From DAOMFM01 sp035429825 (GTDB lineage: Bacteria > Acidobacteriota > Blastocatellia > UBA7656 > JADIYM01): a stretch of 27,617 nt of DNA. Location: contig JBGAKX010000052.1 in NCBI GenBank assembly GCA_044224215.1, forward strand, positions 1 through 27,617. Direction: 5' to 3'. A program made the position numbers and the translations under genes. Shown piece after piece: positions 1 through 9,924 of this stretch (positions within the stretch are counted from its first letter, which is position 1; each line of letters opens with the position of its first letter). The notes beneath the pieces were generated by a model. The model saw only the letters and a program-made list of their open reading frames with translations. It did no database searches and was not told the origin of the DNA.

Positions 1-795
1 GAATGGACGACGGCGGATCTCCTTGGACGCAAGAGCCTGGCAATCTCGTTGAGCGACATGGCCGCGATGGGCGCGGCTCCGCGTGCCGCGTTTCTCAGCC
101 TTGCCGTGCCCGACACGTGCGACGATGCGTTTCTCGAGGCGTTCTATTCGGGCGCCGCCGCCGTGGCGGACCGTTATGGCGTCACGATCGCGGGCGGTGA
201 TCTTTCGAGCTCGCCGGGACCGCTGTGCATCGATTCGGTCGTCACTGGCGAGGTGGAAACGGACCGGGCCCTGCTGCGCAGCCGGGCACGCGCGGGACAG
301 GCGCTCTTTGTGAGCGGGGCGCTTGGATCGTCGGCGTTTGGGCTCGAGCAGCTCCGCTCGGGCGTCACGCTCGAAACGGCGACGACGGGGATGGACCTCG
401 ACGCGATTCGATCCCACCTGGCTCCGACTCCTCGGATCGAGCTCGGGCGTGCGCTCGTCATGACGGGGTACGCGACGGCGGCGATCGACATCAGCGACGG
501 TTTGTCGTCCGATATTCGCAGGATATGCGAAGCGAGCGGCGTAGGCGTCATCATCAACGGCGAGGCAATCCCGACGTCGTACGACTTTGAGCTGGCGTTG
601 CACGGCGGCGAGCAGTACGAGTTGCTGTTTGCGGCCGACACGAGCGCGGCGGAGCGGCTCGCGCTCGTGTCGCACCAGCTGAAACTGCCAATCACGTGTA
701 TCGGCCGTTTCGAGGGCCCTGCGAGCGAGGTTCTCCTCGAGCTCAACGGCAGCCGTACCCCGCTGCCGGCCGGAGGCTGGGAACACTTCAGCTGA
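1..795 (+). CDS. thiL: Thiamine-monophosphate kinase, 5' end missing
   Basis: ThiL phosphorylates thiamine monophosphate with ATP to give the cofactor thiamine diphosphate, in the cytoplasm. The frame is open from base 1, so the start lies outside the window; 264 residues are visible. They begin inside the conserved Mg/ATP-binding segment (SLSDMAAMG, near bases 46-72). They continue through GGDLSSSPG, a TGE motif and the late DISDGLSSDIRR motif with its metal-binding aspartates. These are the AIRS/PurM-like fold signatures of ThiL, and only about the first 60 residues should be missing. The gene converges on the minus-strand beta-propeller gene, with 10 bp between the two stop codons. No terminator hairpin with a T-run is visible there. 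The many ATG codons inside this stretch are not starts, because homology extends upstream of them. Confidence 0.93.
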   Translation, partial: EWTTADLLGRKSLAISLSDMAAMGAAPRAAFLSLAVPDTCDDAFLEAFYSGAAAVADRYGVTIAGGDLSSSPGPLCIDSVVTGEVETDRALLRSRARAGQALFVSGALGSSAFGLEQLRSGVTLETATTGMDLDAIRSHLAPTPRIELGRALVMTGYATAAIDISDGLSSDIRRICEASGVGVIINGEAIPTSYDFELALHGGEQYELLFAADTSAAERLALVSHQLKLPITCIGRFEGPASEVLLELNGSRTPLPAGGWEHFS

Positions 796-805
796 CGGAT
801 CCAGG

Positions 806-2959
806 CTACCGCACGGTTGCGGTCACCTTTGCCGTTCCGACGTTGACGTTCGAATCCGTCGCGCGAAACGAGATGACGTGCTCTCCCTTTGCGAGTCCCG
901 CCGCGCGCACTCTGAACGTCTCGCGGCCCGAATCGGGAATGCCGTCTTCGGGGTACACCGACACCCACGGCCCGCCGTCGACACTGTAGTCAGCCCGTAT
1001 CACTCGGCTCGTCGCATCGACGACGTCGAACTGAACGGCGACCGACCCGTCGGCGACAGTCGGCGTACCGCTCGAAACAGCCGGCGGCGTATTGTCGATC
1101 TCGACCGGCTCGGTCACGCGCTCGCCCGTGCGGTTCAATCCCGATGGATTGCTCGGCAGATCGTCCGCAACGACCTTGAACAGATACACGCCGTCCGGCA
1201 GTGCGTCGCTGTCGATTGTGTAGTAGCTGTTCGTGAGGCCCGTTGCGAGCGGGTGCCAGCTCGAATCCGTCAGGGACTTGAAGTACAAGCCGTACGTCAC
1301 GCGATCGCCCTCGGGATCCTTTGCCTGCCAGATCAGGGAGCGAGCGCCGGTCTGGAAGACTCGGCGCGGCGGAAGGTTCGTGGCGATCCCGAATATCGAC
1401 GGATCGAATCCCGAGCTGGTCACGCCAGGATCCGCTGCCTGCTGCGGCAAGTCCTGCAGACCGATGCCGGCAGGAAGGACCACGAGCTGCGTGACGTCCG
1501 GTCCGGCGTTTCTGGGGAGGTAGCTGATGGCTACCGAACTGACTTCCGTGCCCGCACCCGTGAGCGCAACGCGCCACTGCAGGTAGCGCGACGACGGGCT
1601 GGTGATCGGACCAGAGCTCGCCGTGAGCGCGACGGGCGCCCACGCGCTCCACGTCGAATCCGGCGTCTCGGTGTTGCCTGAGCGGGATTCGACCGACACC
1701 GTTCCCTTCGATCGAAGCACAAGCCGTCCCCACGTCGAGACCGACTTGGCGTCGTGCACGGGCGCGTCGTAGGTGCCCTTGGCGACGCTCGACGGTCCGA
1801 TCTTGAACAGCTTTCCAAGGTTGTTCGACGTCGCGAACAACCCGCTCTTGACCGAGAGGAGGGTGGACGTTTGGTCCTCCGTCGACTGAAGAAGCACGGT
1901 GGCGGCGAGCGTCGCCGGATCCACGGCGATCACGCGTCCCCGGTCGCCGGTGCCGACGAGGACACGCGATCCATCGAGGAGCAGCGAGTACCCGACGACC
2001 GACTTCGAGCTCCACACGACGTCGCTCGAGCCGTCCGGCATGATCTTGAACAGGGCGCTCTTTGCGTCGTCGACGTCGCGGCGCCCCGGGACCGAGCCGG
2101 TGCCGATACTGCCGTAGTCGACCTTTGTCGCCGACGTCGTGTTGCTCTCGGCGACCGAGACGCTTCCGCCTTCCGTGTTCGTCGTCGCCGCGGACGCCCC
2201 GATCGCGAGCGCATAGATCGAGCCGTCCGGTCCGACGCGAACCGCGTGCGTCTCCTGCAACGGGGTGTCGAGCACTGTGAACGGATGGCCATCGGCTCCG
2301 ACCCGCAGTATCAGCGAGTTCGGGTCGGTGCCGGCGATCAGATCTCCGTTCGGAGCGACGGCGAGCGAGACGACGTGCACCTCGTCCGTGTCCACCCACG
2401 CCTCTCCTTTTCCGGCAGCCGTGACACGGTAGATGATCCCCTTTTCACCGGTGCCGGCATACACGACGCCGTCACGCACCGCGAGCGACCAGATGTACTT
2501 GTCTTCGGGATCAAAGTACACGGAGGTGGAACCGTCGGCAGCGACCTTGTAGATCTTGCCGTCCGGCGACGTCGCCGCGTAGAGCGTCCCCGACGCAGCA
2601 TCGACTGCCAGCGCCGTGACGTCGAGCTCGTCGGTGTCCGCGAGCTGGCGTCCCGAGCCGCCCGCGCCAACGACGAAGATCTTCCCGTCGTGACCGGTGC
2701 CGAGATACACGTTGCCCGCCGCATCGGCGGCGCTCGACCAGACATACGTCTGCTTGGTGTCGAACACGGCGTCGAATGACGGCGCGAGCGAGAGGGTCCC
2801 GTTGTCGGCGATCGAGACGCCGACGGCGCTCCCCTTCTCGATATCGGAGCGTGCGTCGAGCTCAAAGTACACGGGCGTACTCGCCAGCGCGGTCGTCGCG
2901 CACACGGTGACCGCAAGGATCGCGCATGCGATCCAGCGACGGGATTTCCAAGTTCTCAT
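806..2959 (-). CDS. Secreted beta-propeller protein with C-terminal Fn3/Ig-like domains
   Basis: A 717-residue exported protein of unknown function. The first 27 or so residues form a signal peptide: basic MRTWKSRRW, then a hydrophobic stretch ending near ALA-STP. Residues about 50-400 contain repeated short strands of the pattern GT-x-x-DGKIY-x-V (DGKIFVV, DGKIYKV, KGIIYRV, NSLILRV), the spacing expected of beta-propeller blades. The C-terminal third is rich in Fn3/Ig-like strand patterns: a DPEGDRVTYGLYF segment, DGVYLFKVVADD, and IDNTPPAV typical of bacterial surface proteins. I chose the ATG at 2959, not the upstream in-frame codon at 2995, because it follows an AGGA ribosome-binding site and gives a proper signal peptide. 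It lies 94 bp after the S55 gene and is probably cotranscribed with it. No catalytic motif was recognised. Confidence 0.8.
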   Translation of the reverse strand: MRTWKSRRWIACAILAVTVCATTALASTPVYFELDARSDIEKGSAVGVSIADNGTLSLAPSFDAVFDTKQTYVWSSAADAAGNVYLGTGHDGKIFVVGAGGSGRQLADTDELDVTALAVDAASGTLYAATSPDGKIYKVAADGSTSVYFDPEDKYIWSLAVRDGVVYAGTGEKGIIYRVTAAGKGEAWVDTDEVHVVSLAVAPNGDLIAGTDPNSLILRVGADGHPFTVLDTPLQETHAVRVGPDGSIYALAIGASAATTNTEGGSVSVAESNTTSATKVDYGSIGTGSVPGRRDVDDAKSALFKIMPDGSSDVVWSSKSVVGYSLLLDGSRVLVGTGDRGRVIAVDPATLAATVLLQSTEDQTSTLLSVKSGLFATSNNLGKLFKIGPSSVAKGTYDAPVHDAKSVSTWGRLVLRSKGTVSVESRSGNTETPDSTWSAWAPVALTASSGPITSPSSRYLQWRVALTGAGTEVSSVAISYLPRNAGPDVTQLVVLPAGIGLQDLPQQAADPGVTSSGFDPSIFGIATNLPPRRVFQTGARSLIWQAKDPEGDRVTYGLYFKSLTDSSWHPLATGLTNSYYTIDSDALPDGVYLFKVVADDLPSNPSGLNRTGERVTEPVEIDNTPPAVSSGTPTVADGSVAVQFDVVDATSRVIRADYSVDGGPWVSVYPEDGIPDSGRETFRVRAAGLAKGEHVISFRATDSNVNVGTAKVTATVR

Positions 2960-3053
2960 AGTGTCCTGTGTGGAGAGAATGGCGGGAACGACCATCCGTC
3001 CGGAGGCGCGCTGCGCCCTCGGACACGTCGACCGCGGAGAGGTGCGCGAGAGC

Positions 3054-4928
3054 TCACCGGACGACGTTCAACCCGATGACCTGCTGGCCCGTGATGATGA
3101 ACCGGGCGGGCGGGAGTTCACGCTCGAACAGCGTCGTCGTCTGCAACGGTGTGACCGCGTCCGTGGCGCGTGGCGAGCCCAGACTCGAAAGCACCGACGG
3201 AGGCAGCGCCGTCAGCGCCTGGTTCTGCACAACGGCTCCACCGGTCGCACGAACGACCTTCACATACAGGCGGTCGTTCTTCTTCAGCTTGTTGATCGCG
3301 AGCACGAGCTGCCGCAGGTTCTCGGGCGCAAAGCCCGCGAGCGTTTCGTCCGACGCGACCATCGTCGCGCCGTCGCCGACGACGATCGACAACCGACCGA
3401 TCGGGGCGTCCACGGGAATCTTCACCGGGATCTTCTCGACGTACTCTTCGCCCTCTTCGGTGCGGGCGAATGCCTGGACCTCGACGGTGTCGCCGCGCGC
3501 AACGCGCGTCCGATCCACCCACACGCGCGTCAGCGCGCCCATGTTTCGATCCTCGGTCGCCGAGATGTCGAGATCGATCCCCTCGACGCTGACGTCCCGG
3601 AACCCGCTGCTCATGATGAGCTGCAACGGCTGCGCGACCGACATGGCCGCTGCCACCGCCGCGTTCGACGTTCCCGAGAACCGGTTCTCGATCGTCACAG
3701 CCGGCTGGCCCGCCAGCTGGACGGCGCCCTTGACGTCGATCGTCTGGTCGCCGATCTGGCGTTCGGCGCCCATGATAGTCGAGACCAGCGTGATACTGAG
3801 GAAGAGCGGCGTCAGGCTGGGGTCGTTGATCACCTCGTACTGGTAGGTGTTCGTCTCGCCGTGACTGTTCTTGAAATTCACGCGGACCGGAACCATGCGC
3901 GAGACCTGGCCGAGCTGTCCGCCGATACCCGACGAGCGATCCTGCTGAATCGCGCCCACCGTCGACGTGGCCGTTGCAAACTTGAACGAGTTATTCAGAT
4001 TCGGCACGACCACGATCACCGACGATTCCGACATCGGCATCGCCGTCGCGCCGAGGCTCAGAAACGGATGACCGAACGCGTAGATGTGGTCGCCGCTTCG
4101 CTCCGTCACCGTTCCAGCGGCGCCGGCGTTGAAATCGCCGCGGATCAACGACACGAGGACCGAGCTGCCCGGCAAGAGCGTGTCGACCGAGGCCGGCTTG
4201 AGCGGTTCGATCGGCGCGCCGGAGCCCGAGCCAGCGACCGGGAGAATTCCGAGACGCTCGAACTCGGGAGCAAACATGTCGATGACCGACTGCGGCACTC
4301 CACCAAACGCCAGGGGAGTTGCGATCGGCCGAAGGGTCTGACCGGCATACGACGCAAGCTGCGGCGCAGCGGCCGCCATCGTCGTCCCGGGAACCGACCG
4401 TGGAGTCGCAAAGTGGCCAAGGAACTGCGGGACGCCGGTCGCCGCGGACTGCTGGGCCGCGACGAGGTCCTTGAACGAGAACTCGCCGGATGTCACGCGC
4501 GTCGTGGTCACGGGCGAATCCTTCAACTGCCCGATCATCTGGCCGATCGGCGTGATGCCGGCGATCGCGTCGGTCGCGAACGCAAACGAGTACGCCACGG
4601 CCCCGACCATCCGTCCGTCGATGTAGACCGGGCTGCCGCTCATTCCGGCAAACACGCGCGTCTTGTCGACCTTGCCGCCCGAAAGGCGTCCGATGATGAT
4701 CTTCTGTTTGGGATTTGGCTGTCCATCGATGACGCCAAGAATCTCGACCTCAAAGCGCTCGATCGTGTTTCCCTGGAAGACCGTCAGGCCGTACCCGCGG
4801 AGTCCCGCGTGGACCTCCTCGATCGGGAAGTACTTTGACGACGCTCCATCGGGCTGAGGTGACGATTGCGCGAGTCCGATCGCGGGAAACAGCAATCCGC
4901 AAACGAGGGCGAGACACACATTCTTCAT
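3054..4928 (-). CDS. Exported SpoIVB/S55-type serine peptidase-like protein
   Basis: A 624-residue protein with a signal peptide (residues 1-20, ending IGLA-QSS). Residues 36-135 contain the S55 serine motif GMSGSPVY (probable nucleophile Ser97, by analogy with Ser378 of Bacillus SpoIVB) followed by GRMVGAVAY. A second conserved block at 270-345 contains YAFGHP (His287), which resembles the GALGH region around SpoIVB His236. The serine block therefore precedes the histidine block, the opposite of SpoIVB. No PDZ domain is evident. Residues 400-624 look like beta-sandwich material with no recognised motif. The start ATG is preceded by AAGGAG at good spacing. The promoter candidate at 4987-5016 would drive this gene and the beta-propeller gene 94 bp downstream. 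It could be an active processing protease or a catalytically altered scaffold; the third catalytic residue (Asp363 in SpoIVB) has no clear counterpart at the same spacing. Confidence 0.78.
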   Translation of the reverse strand: MKNVCLALVCGLLFPAIGLAQSSPQPDGASSKYFPIEEVHAGLRGYGLTVFQGNTIERFEVEILGVIDGQPNPKQKIIIGRLSGGKVDKTRVFAGMSGSPVYIDGRMVGAVAYSFAFATDAIAGITPIGQMIGQLKDSPVTTTRVTSGEFSFKDLVAAQQSAATGVPQFLGHFATPRSVPGTTMAAAAPQLASYAGQTLRPIATPLAFGGVPQSVIDMFAPEFERLGILPVAGSGSGAPIEPLKPASVDTLLPGSSVLVSLIRGDFNAGAAGTVTERSGDHIYAFGHPFLSLGATAMPMSESSVIVVVPNLNNSFKFATATSTVGAIQQDRSSGIGGQLGQVSRMVPVRVNFKNSHGETNTYQYEVINDPSLTPLFLSITLVSTIMGAERQIGDQTIDVKGAVQLAGQPAVTIENRFSGTSNAAVAAAMSVAQPLQLIMSSGFRDVSVEGIDLDISATEDRNMGALTRVWVDRTRVARGDTVEVQAFARTEEGEEYVEKIPVKIPVDAPIGRLSIVVGDGATMVASDETLAGFAPENLRQLVLAINKLKKNDRLYVKVVRATGGAVVQNQALTALPPSVLSSLGSPRATDAVTPLQTTTLFERELPPARFIITGQQVIGLNVVR

Positions 4929-4986
4929 CCCGGCGACTCCTTGGCGTCACGCAGCCTAGGTGGCCGAAAACGCGCGACTTACAAGC

Positions 4987-5016
4987 ATACTACCGATGGC
5001 TCTCGCAGGGTGTCAA
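4987..5016 (-). promoter_or_regulatory. Sigma70-type promoter for the S55/beta-propeller genes
   Basis: On the minus strand there is a perfect -35 TTGACA (5011-5016), an 18-bp spacer and a -10 TAGTAT (4987-4992, 4 of 6 matches). Transcription would begin near 4980 and reach the ATG at 4928 after about 50 nt. The remainder of the gap up to 5132 shows nothing recognisable apart from a weak inverted repeat (AACGCC/GGCGTT) overlapping the end of the DinB gene. Confidence 0.55.
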
Positions 5017-5132
5017 ATCTCGTCATTTTTGCGGGGACGCAGCGAGCGCTACCGTCGGACGGTGTCCGAGTCGAGACGGCCGCCCTGCATGCTGACTGGC
5101 GACAGACCTCTGGAACGCCGATGCGCAGGGCG

Positions 5133-5618
5133 TTACCAGGGCATCTTGATCCGCAGAATGTCCTTGATCTGCACCATGTGCGTGACGTCGTGATTGCGGA
5201 TCTGCCGCGTCACGAGCCCCTCGGCGGTCTCGGTTCCGCGCTCCGGGTGGTTTCCGGTGCGCTGCCACATGTCGACCGGAACCGAACTGAGGTCACGTAC
5301 CGTTTCGTCGCGCGCCGCCCGGAACTCCTCGAGCGCGAGGCGGCCGCTCTGACTCAGATAATCACGGTGCGCTGCCACCGCCTCCTGATCCCAGAGCTCG
5401 TACGTCGGGTTCTCCTCGGACAGAACGCGTCGCAGCCGCACCTGGAAGACCTCGCGTTCGACGTCGCGGAGGTGCGCGAGGATTTCGCAGATCGACCACT
5501 TGTTCGGGATGGGCCGCCAGCGCAGTTCGTCGTCCGACAAGCCTTCGATCAGGTCGTGCAGTTCATTCGGAAGGCTCGTGAGGTTCGAGAGCAGCCGCCC
5601 CTTGTCGCGTTCTTCCAT
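5133..5618 (-). CDS. DinB-family four-helix-bundle protein
   Basis: A 161-residue protein of the DinB/YfiT-like superfamily, cytoplasmic four-helix bundles that bind a divalent metal. Some members are thiol-dependent transferases; most have no known role. The three expected metal-binding histidines are visible: His49 in the ILAHLRDVE motif, and His143 and His147 in the NHDVTH motif near the C-terminus. The length is normal for the family. The ATG at 5618 is chosen over the longer reading frame because AGGAGA stands eight bases upstream and the family begins at this point. It lies 77 bp after the crotonase gene and has its own promoter-like element in that gap, so it may be transcribed separately. 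The substrate cannot be inferred from sequence. Confidence 0.82.
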   Translation of the reverse strand: MEERDKGRLLSNLTSLPNELHDLIEGLSDDELRWRPIPNKWSICEILAHLRDVEREVFQVRLRRVLSEENPTYELWDQEAVAAHRDYLSQSGRLALEEFRAARDETVRDLSSVPVDMWQRTGNHPERGTETAEGLVTRQIRNHDVTHMVQIKDILRIKMPW

Positions 5619-5653
5619 GGGATTCTCCTCGCAGGTTGGTTGGCGCCCGTATG

Positions 5654-5681
5654 AGTATCGTATCGCCGCGCGCGGCGTCAA
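5654..5681 (-). promoter_or_regulatory. Promoter-like element for the DinB gene with palindrome in the spacer
   Basis: The minus strand carries TTGACG (5676-5681, 5 of 6 to consensus), a 16-bp spacer and GATACT (5654-5659, 4 of 6). The spacer contains a perfect 14-bp palindrome, CGCCGCGCGCGGCG (5664-5677), which also touches the -35. Such a placement could suit a repressor, but alternating GC palindromes also arise by chance in GC-rich DNA. Confidence 0.4.
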
Positions 5682-5695
5682 GAAGTCGGGCCTCG

Positions 5696-6367
5696 TCAGC
5701 CGCGGCGCCACGCGTCGATCGCGAGCTGCTTGATTCGTCTCGGCGCGTCGACGTCGAGGGCCGCAACCGCCGATGCGCGTTCGAGCGCCGCATCCACAGG
5801 CGAATCGACCACAGCGTCCACGAGTCCGGCGGCGAGCGCCTCGGCCGCGTCGACTCTGCGGGCAGTCAGAAACAGCTCAAGTGCCACGGCCTTTCCGACC
5901 GTTCGCACGAGCCGGCTCGTTCCGCCAAAGCCGGTGATGATGCCGAGACGCGACCCGGGATGTGCAAACACCGACGAGGGCGATGCAATTCGGACATCGC
6001 ATGCGAGCGCGAGATCGAGCCCACCTCCCATGCAGTAGCCCGTCACGGCGGCGATGACGAGTTGCGGCGCGCGTTCGACGAGATCGAGCGCGCGCTGGCC
6101 GAGCGCCGAGAATTCGATCGCGGTCCGCGGCGTCAGCTGGCTCACCTCGCGGATGTTCGCGCCGGCGGCAAAGGTCTCGTCGCCCTCGCCGCGGAGCACG
6201 ACGGCGCAGACGTCGCGGTCGGACGCAAGCGCCGCGAACGAGTCCGCGAGCTCGGCGAGTGTCTCCTCGCTCAGCGTGTTGAAGTGCTGCGCCCTGTCGA
6301 TCGTGATCAGCGCGACGCCAGGATGCCGGCGTTCGACGACGATGTGCTCAGGCGCCTGCTCGGACAT
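5696..6367 (-). CDS. Crotonase-fold protein lacking both catalytic glutamates
   Basis: A 223-residue member of the enoyl-CoA hydratase/isomerase (crotonase) superfamily. The N-terminal core is clear: a GANI oxyanion-hole segment near residues 69-72, the GYCMGGGLDLA block at 110-120, and the FGGTSRLVRTVG segment near 147-158. Against rat mitochondrial hydratase, the Glu144 position (GGGCEL) is Asp118 and the Glu164 position (QPEI) is Gly138. The protein ends after AGLVDAVV plus about 38 residues. It thus lacks roughly 30-45 residues of the C-terminal helices usual in a 255-260 residue hydratase. The ATG at 6367 sits 20 bp inside the 3' end of the B12-binding subunit gene, so the two are translationally linked and the mutase pathway is its likely context. 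It is unlikely to be a standard hydratase; a decarboxylase, hydrolase, isomerase or non-catalytic role remains possible. Confidence 0.85.
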   Translation of the reverse strand: MSEQAPEHIVVERRHPGVALITIDRAQHFNTLSEETLAELADSFAALASDRDVCAVVLRGEGDETFAAGANIREVSQLTPRTAIEFSALGQRALDLVERAPQLVIAAVTGYCMGGGLDLALACDVRIASPSSVFAHPGSRLGIITGFGGTSRLVRTVGKAVALELFLTARRVDAAEALAAGLVDAVVDSPVDAALERASAVAALDVDAPRRIKQLAIDAWRRG

Positions 6368-6749
6368 TCGAGCGGATGTACGCGAGGACATCCTGCGTCG
6401 ACGCGCCCGGCGTGAAGACTTCCGCCACGCCGAGCTCCTTGAGCTTTGGAATGTCCTCGTCGGGAATGATGCCGCCGCCAAAGAGCATCACGTCGTCGAG
6501 CCCCTGCTCGCGCATCAGTTCGAGAACGCGCGGAAACAGCGTCATGTGCGCGCCCGAGAGAATCGACAGGCCGATGCAGTCGACGTCCTCCTGAACGGCG
6601 GCTGCCACGATCTGTTCGGGCGTCTGCCGAAGACCGGTGTAGATGACCTCCATGCCCGCGTCGCGCAGCGCGCGCGCGATCACCTTGGCGCCGCGGTCGT
6701 GACCGTCAAGCCCCGGCTTTGCGATAAGAATGCGAATTTTGCGTTCCAT
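6348..6749 (-). CDS. icmB: Acyl-CoA mutase small subunit, B12-binding domain (isobutyryl-CoA mutase type)
   Basis: A 133-residue adenosylcobalamin-binding subunit. It has the base-off/His-on motif D15-x-H17-x-x-G20 (PGLDGHDRG), in which His17 coordinates cobalt from below. This is followed by GLSILSG and FGGG, which hold the dimethylbenzimidazole tail. Stand-alone proteins of this size pair with a separate large subunit in isobutyryl-CoA mutase and related mutases; the standard methylmalonyl-CoA mutase chain carries the same domain fused at its C-terminus. The gene lies 75 bp after the large subunit and overlaps the crotonase start by 20 bp. The ribosome-binding site is weak. The name follows from the active-site residues of the large subunit. 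If that call is wrong, this is the methylmalonyl-CoA or 2-hydroxyisobutyryl-CoA mutase small subunit. Confidence 0.85.
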   Translation of the reverse strand: MERKIRILIAKPGLDGHDRGAKVIARALRDAGMEVIYTGLRQTPEQIVAAAVQEDVDCIGLSILSGAHMTLFPRVLELMREQGLDDVMLFGGGIIPDEDIPKLKELGVAEVFTPGASTQDVLAYIRSNVRAGA

Positions 6750-6824
6750 AGTTCACTTGGTCGCCCTGGCGCCGATTGCGGCCAGTCTGCGGCGGGCGCT
6801 GGCGCCGTGCGCGTGTCCGAACTT

Positions 6825-8507
<1,683 letters not shown>

Positions 8508-8538
8508 GTGCTCCCTCCACGTTCTAAACCAGCGTGCA

Positions 8539-8564
8539 ATATTAGGTTGCGGGCGCGCGGGCTG

Positions 8565-8568
<4 letters not shown>
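8539..8568 (-). promoter_or_regulatory. Promoter of the acyl-CoA mutase operon
   Basis: The minus strand shows a perfect TTGACA (8563-8568), an 18-bp spacer and TAATAT (8539-8544, 4 of 6). The -35 overlaps the TGA stop of the NudB-FolP gene (8565-8567), so the mutase genes can be transcribed independently of the folate gene. The predicted start is near 8532, about 25 nt before the icmA ATG. Confidence 0.55.
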
Positions 8569-9875
<1,307 letters not shown>

Positions 9876-9924
9876 CTCGCGCCCCGTCCGAGAGAGTAGC
9901 AGACGAGCGCGGACGTCGCGCAGA

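Noticed and set aside
2697..4838. 713-codon open frame on the plus strand opposite the beta-propeller and S55 genes
   Set aside because: Arg/Asp/His-rich translation without any domain. It is the antisense shadow expected when the real minus-strand genes have G/C at most third codon positions.
5114..5134. AACGCC/GGCGTT inverted repeat at the end of the DinB gene as a terminator
   Set aside because: The loop is 9 nt and there is no T-run on either strand.
5664..5677. Palindromic GC run as part of a mobile-element end
   Set aside because: No flanking direct repeats, transposase or second copy in the window.
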